Both the position numbers and the translations under genes were made by a program. This document shows positions 8,733-18,502 of a stretch of 25,199 bases of DNA, piece after piece; within the stretch, counting starts at the first letter, position 1; each line of letters opens with the position of its first letter. The DNA comes from Coptodactyla brooksi (Eukaryota; Arthropoda; Insecta; Coleoptera; Scarabaeidae). The DNA is taken from the NCBI GenBank assembly GCA_033557675.1, contig JAWQRM010000271.1, forward strand, positions 1 to 25,199, written 5' to 3'. Under the pieces are notes generated by a model. The model searched no databases and was not told the origin of the DNA. It saw nothing but the letters and a program-made list of their open reading frames with translations.

Positions 8733-9949
8733 CGGGACTAGTCTGCGGAGAATAGGAAAAAACACGTTACTAATATTTTTTAACGTATAGTTAACGCCGC
8801 CAAAATCGATAGAGTAGTTTTTAAATTATTTCAATAACATAGGAATAGTCTACCCCTTTTAACCTTCTGGTAGATGAGTGATATATCAATAGAAAGCTCT
8901 TCAAAAATGAATGTCAGTTTGCATTTACCACATTTCGATAATAATTTTAGTTTTCAAAATACAAACGAATAAATATTTTTCCCTCAATTTACAACCCTTA
9001 TTACTCGCCCCCTGGCTTTTAGAGCACGTATTTGTCCATTCTATCGCTGTACCAAATTGCCTCGAAATCGGTGAGTGACAGTTCCCTGGTGAGAAAAAGA
9101 AGCAGTGAACCGACGTTGACTTGTATCGAAGCAAAAAACGAACGAACTTATTTGGCAACCCAATACTCCTACAGAATTCCCATGCCCCAGTTTTGTTTGG
9201 TACGGCCTATTTATGCCTACTACTTTAACAGTTGAACATAAACTACATTCTTCAATCTTGAACTTAAATTACAAAGTGGGCAATCGCAAGCTCAGTGGAT
9301 ACAGAATGTTTAAGCGCAATTTACGACTTTCTCTACTACACGGATTAATCGTAAGATATTGGAAACTACTGAAAATAGATTGCACCGTATTAAAAAGTTC
9401 TGCACTTAAGTATCCTATGAGTATTCTACATGGTGACTGGAAAAATGTAAGGCTCGGTACAATATATTTGCTAGAAAAATAAGTGGCTTCTGATGTTACT
9501 AAAAATGTTGTATTTGATTAGTATATTATTAGTATTGATTAGTATATTAGTATTGTATTTGTTTGCTCAGGTATGGATTGAAAAAGAAATTACATTGATA
9601 ACGCATATTTAATGTTGATGGAACTTAATTATTCAGTAGAAGACTCTGTCTACAAATATTAAGAGATATTGAAATTGTATTGATTTTCATCGTCAACGAC
9701 ACGTTTTTGTTACTATTTAGTAAAAGGTTCGCCATTTTCCCGAAATTCATAAGAATTTTTACCTGCCCTGTGTGTCGAAAACAATCTTTTGAGTGTTACC
9801 GGAGTAACCATGTTCTATGACTACGCGATCACATAAATTAAATCAACTAAGCAAAAATTCGAATTAGTTTCCACGATTTGTAGTTTTTAACAGATTTAAA
9901 AAATTCGGGTGGGCAACACAACTGTCAACTTAAGAGTAATGGTTTAATT
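8733..9949. other. Unassigned AT-rich interval
   Basis: No recognised gene. A plus open frame of 89 codons at 9213-9482 starts with ATG and ends at TAA but shows no motif, signal peptide or neighbour that supports it; I would not call it a gene. The block around 9000-9230 is less AT-rich and may be a fragment of an unidentified element. Confidence 0.35.
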
Positions 9950-10014
9950 TTCTAATAGAGAAATAAGGTAATTCTAATAGAGAAATAATGTAATTCTAAT
10001 AGAGAATAAAATAA
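9950..10014. repeat. Three tandem copies of a 22-bp unit
   Basis: Units begin TTCTAATAGAGAAATAA at 9950, 9972 and 9994; the third is one base shorter and slightly diverged. A simple minisatellite. Confidence 0.9.
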
Positions 10015-10026
10015 TTGTTTTAACAA

Positions 10027-10101
10027 GTTCATGAACGTTGGTTTACGTGAATCCAACGTAAATTTGCGTGAATATGAAAATTCACGTTCACATGAACGTG
10101 G
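10027..10101. repeat. Cluster of nested palindromes built on ACGTGAA
   Basis: Three inverted repeats occur in 75 bases: GTTCATGAAC at 10027-10036 (perfect), ACGTTGG/CCAACGT at 10035-10041 and 10053-10059, and CACGTTCA/TGAACGTG at 10083-10100 with a two-base spacer. The motif ACGTGAA or its complement recurs about five times. It directly follows the 22-bp tandem repeat. It could be a cluster of transcription-factor half-sites or a degenerate satellite. Confidence 0.7.
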
Positions 10102-12640
10102 AATATTTTTTAATTAATTTTACCATAATAGAAGTCTACGTATTAAACAGTACAAACTTGCAAACATAGTTATGCAATAAATAATTAATTTTAGGCTGAT
10201 AATCTGTTTATACTTTTTAGACTCAACTATTTTATTTTCATCATTTCGACGTTGCACTGTGTTTCTAGAGATTATACTAAGATCATAAATCACGTCAAAA
10301 TTGAACTTTCCAATCAACATATTTGAGAACATACTAATTAGAGTGTTACATTCGACAATTTTACATAAACCACTTCTAATAGCAGTACAAATAATTGAAA
10401 AGGTTAATAGTCAGTTGCAATAGTCATCGAAAATGTACACAATGCTTTTCAAGCTGAGATTCAAGGCTACAGGCAAGCTGTTGTTTTTCTTCAATTTGAC
10501 AAATCGAAATTATTCGCTTCTTATCTAAACGACGACGCCTAAAGGTTTTCAGAATACAGGGGGAATTAACGACAGTAGAAGACTGCACAAAATCTTTCAA
10601 ACATATCGACGTTTCTAACGGTTTATTCTGACGTTTATTAATTGCAAGGATTTCTACGTACATTTATATTTCGACGCTCAGTTTGGTTAGCTATTTACAA
10701 TTGCAAAATAAATTAAAATCGTCCAAACGAACAGTCACATACAGTTTAAAATATATAAGGTATTATAAATCTGAACTAGGTTTTCATTTAATATATAGAA
10801 CAACACCATTCCTACTGTAAAGGTTGTATTTATCTGTTGGCACGTAAAAGTTAGGTATAAGCAAAACGTTTTGTTTATGCGATTATATTGCACCCTTTCT
10901 TAAATGCTTTTCCGGTAAATATTTTTAGTTTATAAATATGTGTAGATGACACAATTCCAAAAGCTTTGAAAAAACAAATTAATTGAGCCCATAAATAATG
11001 TTCAAACGCTTGCCCAATCCCAGCGCCTCTAAACATGAAATACTTCGAATTATTTGAACTAATTGCATTTGCAAGTGCGTACGGGCATAGTGGAAATTGC
11101 AATGACCGTGAAACAGGATGCATACGATTTGTATAAACAACAAAATGCAAAACCAAAGAGTATTGTGTATATTACATGGAAAACAACGGCTGCTTTTAAT
11201 TTAGATTGCAAACTAGCACGCACAACCAGATTATGCCGTTGATGAAAACTCAGATGTCATTAATTTTATTTACATTCGTACCGCCGTCCATTCATCTTTT
11301 TTTAATTACATCAAGGCAGTTTGGCCCTACATTGTATAATTCATGTTTTAATTAAAACGAATACACACGTACGCAGTGAAAAATTTCACGATCAATTCTG
11401 TCCACGAACGTACTTACACATTGCCATATTTAAAAAGCCTTCATTTGTACGAACTTGTATCAAGCAATTTTTCCTTCGCCTATTAGCGCTTTAAAAGTTA
11501 CAAGGCCCACAATTCGTCTCAGGTATTCAAGCATAACGAGCGATCACATCTGTTTGCGACCAGGCTGCAAAATAAGTATTTTTTTTTGTTTTTTACTCTC
11601 TCTTTTCTGGTTTGTTTATATTGTTAACTTTAATTATATTAATGTTTAATGTAATGGTAATGGCGTGCAACTAAATTTCATAAATCTTAATTCTTTGGTA
11701 TTTTGGGGAAATTTTTGCTTGAAATATCCTCAATTTTTCTTTCATATTATTAATTATGGATGTATTCTGTATGCGTTTTTCAATAAACATTATTATTGGC
11801 AGGTAATAATGTGTGTCATTTTGTATACTTCTTTTCCGTATTAAAATTATTATCTACCGTGAAAAATTATCTACCGTGCTATGGTAGCAATACCTACTTT
11901 GTACAAAACGATGCCCTTTTTGCAGAGTTGTTAAATACTTTTGAACAATACAGTTTCTTAATATCGCTATTACAATGCAGAGCGATAAAGTTATTGCCAT
12001 AACTGCACAAAAGAAGTCGAAAAGTGTTTCAGTGTTTCTGGAAATTACATTACTGAGATTCAACTCCTGTAAATTTAATAAATTAATAACTCCTGTAAAT
12101 CTTGAGAAGTAAACAAATTAAATTATAATGAGAACTCGAAATAAAGTTTGCCTTATAACTAGATGAGTTTAATGTTTTTTGTTTTCGTTGTTTTAAAGAA
12201 ATAATATAGATTACAGCGCATTTCCTAATATTCCACTAACATGAAAACATCATGAAATTTATACCTGTTTTATACCTTTCATGGAAAAAAAGGACTTTAC
12301 GTCAAGTTAGTACAAGTTAATCAATTTCGTCGAGCGTGCATTTGACGCACCCTTATATATTTCCCCAATAAGATTAGTACTTATGGCGTCTGCAGCCGCT
12401 CTGTATTGGCTAACGTTGTTGACGACAAACAAAGTCGACCGTATCGAATTTATGTCGAGGTTGCCATTCAAATTATGATATATTAGCTTAAATCGAGCTT
12501 GCAGGGGTGGGTTGATGACTTGCAATACAGCTGGGTTCAGACAGTTCACCCAGCTTAAACACAGTTTACCTACTTACCTCTAAATATGAAAAATTTACTT
12601 GTATTATTAAAAATCGTCCGCGTATTATTTGGACTTTACA
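10102..12640. other. Long unassigned AT-rich interval
   Basis: No recognisable gene or element. Two minus frames of 79 codons (10424-10663) and 93 codons (10875-11156) have ordinary-looking amino-acid composition but no motif I know, and neither has supporting context. The GC-richer part at about 12320-12540 has complex sequence and an 8-bp inverted repeat (AGCTGGGT/ACCCAGCT) but no coding signature. Confidence 0.35.
11851..11878. repeat. Short direct repeat, 17-bp unit
   Basis: TATCTACCGTG occurs at 11851 and again 17 bases later at 11868. Minor local duplication. Confidence 0.7.
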
Positions 12641-12703
12641 TCGAATAACTGTGGCACCGCCGTACGTTTGCCATTGCGACAAACATATACAGTACACTGG
12701 TCA

Positions 12704-12747
12704 GTACCAGTTCAGACGTCAGACTGTACCAGTTTAGACGTCAGTAA
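12704..12747. repeat. Tandem 22-bp direct repeat
   Basis: Two adjacent copies of a unit beginning GTACCAGTT and containing AGACGTCAG, at 12704-12725 and 12726-12747, with one internal mismatch and divergence in the last two bases. Each contains the palindrome GACGTC. Nothing downstream identifies a promoter. Confidence 0.85.
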
Positions 12748-12957
12748 ACCTCGATTCGTTGGAACAAAATCACAGGAGGACAACAATTGGAGCGAGGACG
12801 GCATTAAAAAAATGTATCTCCTTGAAAATTTGGTATTAAATGCCACCGGAAAAACAAAAATCTATTCGTATAAAAAATAAAAAAGAATTCTAAAATAAAA
12901 TAAATTCTAAAAATCCACGTGAACAAAAAATAAATTATAAATTTCAAAAGTAAAAAA

Positions 12958-13410
12958 TCACAAGAGCGGCTCAAATAGGTCACCCTGCGCTGTTAAATAA
13001 TATCCTAACCTGCGATAGAAATTGCTTCTAACATTAGACAGCATTTCCGGTGTTATTTTAGCCCTATTTCAGCATCTATTATTTTAGCCCGCAGGTTAGG
13101 CCAAATTTTTTGCTTGCGCATGACCGTAAATGGTTTGTTTCAGGAACTCCCAGAGAAAAAAATCGAATTTGTTAAAAATTCTTCAACCACACGTGCGTTA
13201 TGTGCTGGATAGCCATCTTGCTGAAACCAAACAGTTTCCAAGTCTATTGCAGGTTCTGAATAGCTGAAACTAATTGCGTAATTCAAGTAGGTCGCGACAT
13301 TTCTAAGCATTTAATGTTCCATCAATAAAAAACAGACCCATTAAATGGTCACCCAAGATTTCAGCCCATACATTAAGTTTTTGGGGATATTGGGTTTGCA
13401 CAGAAGAACT
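12958..13410 (-). pseudogene. DD41D-type mariner transposase fragment
   Basis: Minus strand reading gives VQTQYPQKLNVWAEILGD, then FFIDGTLNA, a stop, broken text, then QQDGYPAHNARVVEEFL in another frame, FDFFLWEFLKQTIYG, and a C-terminus with KITPEMLSNVRSNFYRRLGY ending at a stop at 12958-12960. The wording matches the mariner at 3938-4909 block by block but is clearly a different, diverged lineage. The HDG-type motif with the second catalytic Asp survives as QQDG. A deletion joins EEFLTN to the FFLW block and removes the segment around SPDL together with the third-Asp context. The N-terminal half and the first Asp are missing. Confidence 0.82.
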
Positions 13411-13590
13411 TTTATGGAAGTCTTTTTAAAAACAGACAATTTTAATCCAAACGTAAGGTTACTCGTTGTTTCAGAATACGAGGTCAAATATGGGGGTGTC
13501 CATTTAGATCATTTTCCTTTAAACTTCAATACTGAAGGGTTATTAGGGTGGTCCGTTACTTTTGGGACACGGTGTGTATATACACATATA

Positions 13591-13856
13591 CAGGGTACCC
13601 CAGGACTGTTGGGACAAACTTTAAGGACAAGTAGGGGACATCACAAGGATTCAGATTTGCATAGCAACCCATGGTCGGAAACGTCATTGGAAAGTATTCC
13701 TTGTGAACAATATTCCTTACGAAAATATTCCTTGTGAACAACACTACCTAACGGCGAACGAAGCCGTTTCCGACCATGGGTTGCTATATAAATCTGAATT
13801 CTTGTAATGTTCTCTACTTCCCCTTAAAGGTTGTCCCAATAATCCTGGGACACCTG
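13591..13856. mobile_element. 266-bp foldback MITE with TATA at both sides
   Basis: The left arm 13591-13683 and right arm 13765-13856 are about 92 bp and pair with roughly one mismatch in seven or eight. Outer tips read CAGGGTACCCCAGGA and, on the other strand, CAGGTGTCCCAGGAT; the inner 24 bases around CCATGGTCGGAAACG pair perfectly. TATA lies immediately outside each end (13587-13590 and 13857-13860), fitting a target duplication. The 80-base loop holds repeated ATTCCTTGTGAACAA. The element has no coding capacity. The arms pass through a chance open frame (13345-13737), which I rejected as a gene. Confidence 0.88.
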
Positions 13857-13860
13857 TATA

Positions 13861-15079
13861 TTATACAGGCTTAGCTTATTTTCTTTTTTAATTAATGTAA
13901 ATCAAAAATTTTTTATACACCACAAACAGAGTATTGGGGTCCATCAGGGAAAAATCTAATGTATAATTTTTCCATTTGAAAATGGGTTTTACTGCTTACG
14001 TGTTATGAGTTAGTGGCAATGAAGGCTTTCTCACAAATACGTGTCAATAAAAACGAGACTTTTTAAAGCTATATTCAGTGTACAATAATAATCATTGGTA
14101 TTCACTATTCTATTCTCTACCACTACTGGTTACTACTTCACCAAAACAACAAATTAATTGTTAGATGCCCGTTTCGCCGACAAGATCGGCCTCATTTAGA
14201 GAGGCCAGGGATAAAGGTACAATACTTCAGGACAATACTTTGGTATGTTATTATAAGATCAGCGGTTCCTCGAGAGTAGCAGATATTATGCAATCGCAAG
14301 TAACGAGTTTGGTCATTGTAAAGAAAAGCAATTAGTAATCTTAATGCAATGTAATGAAATATTATTCCTAGACAGATGTTATATATTATCATGTACCTCC
14401 ACCTAAAATACATCACAAGCACTGGACTTTCTCACTTGGCGAATGTCGGAACCCAAACAACCCAGGGTATAATGGGTACCGTCTCTCAACAGTGAAGAGA
14501 AAGGTGAGACCAAAAAGATGTAAGGATTGAGCGCCACAATATTGCTCCGTTATATCCTGTCCTTGTGGCCCCCTGAAAATCCTCGACAATATTGAAATAC
14601 TTCGATGGTCAAATGAAAGTTCTCCTTCGAAGAGAAACACAAAAACCAGGTATTGACAATTACCAATAATTATGTACATACAAAATTCGAATATAAATTT
14701 ACAAAAGCAATTATCTGTACCAATATTAGTCAGTGTTTGACTACCTTTAATACAGCAGCTTGCCGACAGATGGCCCAGTCAGTATGTTTTCGATAGAAAG
14801 CAAGCAAGGTTGTCTAATTTAACTAAATTCTTGACTAATATAGAGCTCGCAAAATGACTCTTCAATATTAGTAAACAAAGTGAGCAGATATCGTTTTGCA
14901 CGCAAACCAACACTGAAACTGTAGCAATCGACGTGGTTGTGTATATGATTTTATATACACTAAATATACAATAAACAAATGAAAATCAAATCTTAATATC
15001 ACAAGAATCAAGTAAATACAAGATAAATTATAGCGTACTAAACGTTCTGTACCCCCAAATTAACCCAAAGTAAACCTAA
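13861..15079. other. Unassigned interval
   Basis: No recognisable coding motif. Two minus frames of 76 and 88 codons (14192-14422, 14413-14679) show nothing familiar. A small hairpin GGCCTC/GAGGCC lies at 14188-14206. The last few hundred bases may be 5' flank or leader of the LINE ORF1-like stretch that follows. Confidence 0.35.
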
Positions 15080-16190
15080 ATTGACTTCTAACGATGCTCC
15101 ACGAGATAGGGCTCCCGTTTCCTCCGACACCACCACGAACGGCCACTGGCAGAAACAGGTACTCAAGCGCAGGCGATCACAGCCCCGACGTCTACTACTG
15201 CGTCCGTTCTCGAAATACACATCTCGCTCGACGGTAAACTCGTCTCTCTCCCAAAGACGACGACTGTACGTCTTCGCACACTTCAAACTCGTTGAGGCGA
15301 TGAGTAAAAAAGCACCCGTCATAACAAAATGGCGACAGGAAGTCGCAAAATTAAGCACCTGATAAAAATAAAAAAAACACGACCATTTAGCGGAAAAATT
15401 CAGCAAAAAATCCACTTGAAGGAAACATATCTGCCTCTCCACCTAACTTCGGACTTTAAACGATCCAACGTATGAGAAGATGTCTCTAGATTAATCCAAC
15501 ATAAGTCATATAGACGTCGCAAAACTCCAAAAATGCAATTTCCAATACCAAACTGCGAAATCATCCAGAACTCGAGGCATACAACAGGCTATCCGCCAAA
15601 TAAGCGTTTTCGACCAACCCTTCACCAGGTTTCGAAACAATCCCAACTATACAGAAAAACTCCACAAGCAAACTGTAAACAGATCACCTACGTGACTATC
15701 GTGGAAAAGAGGACTTCGAGAGAATCCGCTTATATAGTGAAAAATTGGAAGTGGAAACTACCAACCTAAGGCAACACTGCAAGGGACAATTTTCAAGGGA
15801 CAACCAAAGAACAACAAAGCTACAAGAGGAAGGACAATCGAAGGTAAGAAAGCCAGAAGCTTTCGCCACCACCCACCAACAGCATATGGCGCCAGTATCG
15901 AAAAAGTAGAAACCGACTTATCGACATTAAAAGTCGAGTTTGGAAAACGACCAATAGATGTCCACACGAAAAGGACGCCAAATACGAAGAGTCACTGAGG
16001 TAGTTGACTATGATACATTATATAAACTGCGAAAGAAAGAAGTTGCCTAAGAATATTACTGCAATCAACCAAAAAAAAAGAACAGGAGGACCGAAGATGC
16101 AGAAATCAAACAAACAAGTCCAACAACAGAAAGACTCGAAACGAACCGTTTCAATCATATTGAATTATTATAGTGCCATTGTTTTTTAAT
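15080..16190 (+). pseudogene. Probable broken ORF1 and leader of a non-LTR retrotransposon
   Basis: Plus-strand frames give, in order, a basic Ser/Arg-rich stretch (DAPRDRAPVSSDTTT, then KRRRSQPRRL), a charged helical stretch (HPELEAYNRLSAK, then RIRLYSEKLEVETTNLRQH), and a Thr/Pro-rich stretch with KKKNRRTEDAEIKQT and ETNRFNHIE. The frame changes several times but the plus-strand reading stays protein-like, which suggests a frameshifted ancient coding sequence. The layout (basic low-complexity start, coiled-coil-like middle, then NRF motif) resembles the N-terminal half of Jockey/I-type ORF1 proteins upstream of the zinc knuckles. No CCHC or RT follows, so the assignment is inference. An alternative is a gag-like region of another retroelement. 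Confidence 0.4.
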
Positions 16191-16446
16191 ATACTATATA
16201 CATATAACTAATAGTTTATTACTAATATAACCTGGAATTAAATCTTGCAAAAACCCATTTATAGGAATATGCCCCACTGTATTAGATGACTAGACATTTT
16301 GGCTTAAGCTGCGCACATTTTTGGTATTGGAGTTGACTAGGTGATATGGTTAGTAATAGTCATATATTATGCACAGTTGACGTATTACACCATGGATTTA
16401 ATTAACATAATGAACATAATTTCACCAGTTATGGTATGAACAACGT
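16191..16446. other. Spacer with no recognisable content
   Basis: AT-rich, no motif on either strand. It separates the ORF1-like stretch from the tail of the RTE-like element. Confidence 0.4.
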
Positions 16447-16465
16447 AATAAATAAATAAATAAAT
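16447..16465 (-). repeat. (TAAA)n tract, likely 3' tail of the RTE-like LINE
   Basis: About four and a half TAAA units. On the minus strand it reads (TTTA)n and lies directly after the last recognisable codons of the reverse transcriptase, where RTE-type LINEs commonly carry a short microsatellite tail instead of poly(A). Confidence 0.6.
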
Positions 16466-18460
16466 ATCAGCACGGCAAGCCTAGAAGGCTTTTTTCCTCC
16501 TATTGCGCTCTCTAGAACCGCCCTCACTCCTTTCTTCTCTCCCATTCTCTCTATGTGTCGCAACCATCTCAAACGTTGGCCTTTCACTATTCCCACAATA
16601 TTTGGTTCCTTGTATAAGTATTGCAGTTCCCTGTTGTTTCTTCTTTCCCATTCGCCATCTACTATTTTTCCGTCATAATTTTTTCTGACGACCTTTCTTC
16701 TCATATTCGCAACACTTTCTGCTCCTTCCTCCCCATAGTCCATGTTTCACATGCAAAGGTCACTATCGGTCGCAAAACGCTTTTGTAGATTCTCAGCTTT
16801 AGCCCCCTTGAAATGTTCTTATTGTTCATTAATCCTTTCAATGAGTAGAGGTATCGATTTCCCGCCATTATACGGCACCGTATTTCTCTTCCCGCTCCTG
16901 GTTTCCTGCTGAACTCCGTTCGTAGATATTTGACAAATTTTATCTCTTTAATTCTGTATGTTCTTATTTCTAGGTGCCCTTGTTCCTCAAATTCCCATTC
17001 TGTCCATGGCATGTACGTTGTTTTCTCTTCATTTATTTGTAGACCCATCATTCTGCTTATTCCCCCAACCTTGTTATTATTCTTTGTAATTCCTCATTAC
17101 TTCTTGTCATTACTGTCAAATCATCCGCAAAAGCTAAGTTCTGATGTTTCTTTCTGCTTATATGAGGACTGATATATCAATCCCGATCTGTTTAACTTTG
17201 CCTCTCTCATCATATACTCCAAAGCGCAATTGAACAAGGCTGCTGATAGCGGATCACTCCTGTCTTAGTTCCTCCTTCACCTGTAAGCATCACTCACCTT
17301 TCCTTCTATTTTCACTTTATTATTCGTTTCTCTTAGTGTTTACTTATCATGTTAATCAATTTCTTGCGTACTCCCAGCTTTTCCAGTGCTTTGTACAATT
17401 CTTTTCTTTCTATGCTATCGTATGCTTGTTTGAAATCTATGATAACCACATATGTGTCCTTTTGATACTCATAGTTTTCGGCCTGTATTTCTCTGAGTTT
17501 GAAAATCTGGTCTATTACTAACTTTACTGGACGGAAACCGCCTTGGTATTCCCCTATTACTTTGTTCGTTATTCTCATTAGTTTGTTCTTTAGACCCGCG
17601 GTCAAAATTTTGTATGTTATATTTAGGAGTGTTATCTTCTTTTTATCTCCAGATCCTCTCTAACAATTTTCATATCCATTCGGTTAGCTCTTCTCCTTCA
17701 CTCTTGAACATCTCCGCCTTTAAGTAATCACTCCCTGGGCTCTTATTGCTTTGTAAGTTCTTTATTATTTATTTTATTTCCTGCGTTGTTGGAGCTTCCT
17801 CTTCTTCCATTGCTTCGTTGTCAATTCGTGTTTCGTTTCGCTCTTCCTCCGATATAGCCTTCTCGTTGCTTTCACCATCACCCAACAATTCTTCAAAATG
17901 CTCTCTCCTTATTTTCAGTACTTCCTTCTCTCCTCCAACTAATTTCCCTTTCTTGTCCTTGAAGTATAACTGGTTGGTATTCGTTTCTTCCCCGCATAAT
18001 TCCCTTACACATACTTTGTATTTCCTTGCTTTTGTAATCTTCTCCTATGTTGTCTAGTATTTTATTAGCGTATTCTTTTTTCTTGTTTCGTAATAGCTTC
18101 TAGGCACTTTTTCCTCTGTTTCATATATGCTTCTTTTGCTTATCTCCTTCCACAACACTTCTACATCTTCGCTATCACTTCTCCTGTTCAGTGTATTTTT
18201 AGTGCCTCTATATACTCTTCTCTTTCTTCCTCTTTCTCTAACCTAGCATTTATTTGTCTTTCTTCCTTCTTTTATTTGCCATTTTTTCTTTCCGGTATTT
18301 CGTGCTTCATTTTCATTTCTAACAGCATATGGTCAGTGTCAACGTCTGGTCCTCTATAGCTTCTTATGTCCTTTATATTCCTTTCTTCGCCTTTCTCTAC
18401 GAGAATATGATCTATTTGGTTGACGTATGTGCCATCGTCTGCTCTCCAGGTTTATCCAGT
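16466..18460 (-). pseudogene. RTE-like LINE ORF2: endonuclease C-terminus and reverse transcriptase
   Basis: Minus strand, high to low: the end of the endonuclease (DGTYVNQIDHILVEK, then RGPDVDTDHMLLEMKMK, keeping the catalytic DH), a charged linker, KSPGSDYLKAEMF, then VIGEYQGGFRP, TYVVIIDFKQAYDSI (motif A), a frameshifted block like RQG-DPLSAALFNCALEYMM, NLAFADDLTVM (17107-17146, motif C intact), and a thumb with GLQINEEKTTYM, MAGNRYLYSLKGLM and RPIVTFACETW. The C-terminus has KEPNIVGIVKGQRLRWLRH. Active-site aspartates remain, but several stops and frameshifts break the frame (for example near 17200-17330 and 17620-17750). Wording fits the RTE clade. The 5' end is truncated inside the endonuclease at about 18450, next to a hairpin. 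Confidence 0.88.
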
Positions 18461-18481
18461 TGTCTACACATTATAGACAAC
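18459..18481. repeat. Hairpin at the 5' breakpoint of the RTE-like element
   Basis: GTTGTCTA and TAGACAAC flank seven bases. The stretch TACACATTATAG then recurs once within 30 bases (18465-18476 and about 18491-18502). A local duplication or inversion at the integration junction is a plausible origin. Confidence 0.6.
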
Positions 18482-18502
18482 TAATAGGTATTACACATTA
18501 TA

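Noticed and set aside
9950..10014. Repeat array considered as a CRISPR
   Set aside because: Units are directly adjacent with no spacers, and the genome is eukaryotic.
13345..13737. 130-codon plus open frame, one of the longest in the window
   Set aside because: It begins antisense to a mariner fragment and ends inside the arm and loop of the foldback MITE; no motif.
15038..15442. 134-codon minus open frame
   Set aside because: The plus strand over the same stretch reads as ORF1-like basic sequence; the minus frame shows no motif.
17746..18057. 103-codon plus frame rich in Ser and Phe resembling a membrane protein
   Set aside because: Antisense of the lysine/glutamate-rich linker of the RTE-like ORF2.
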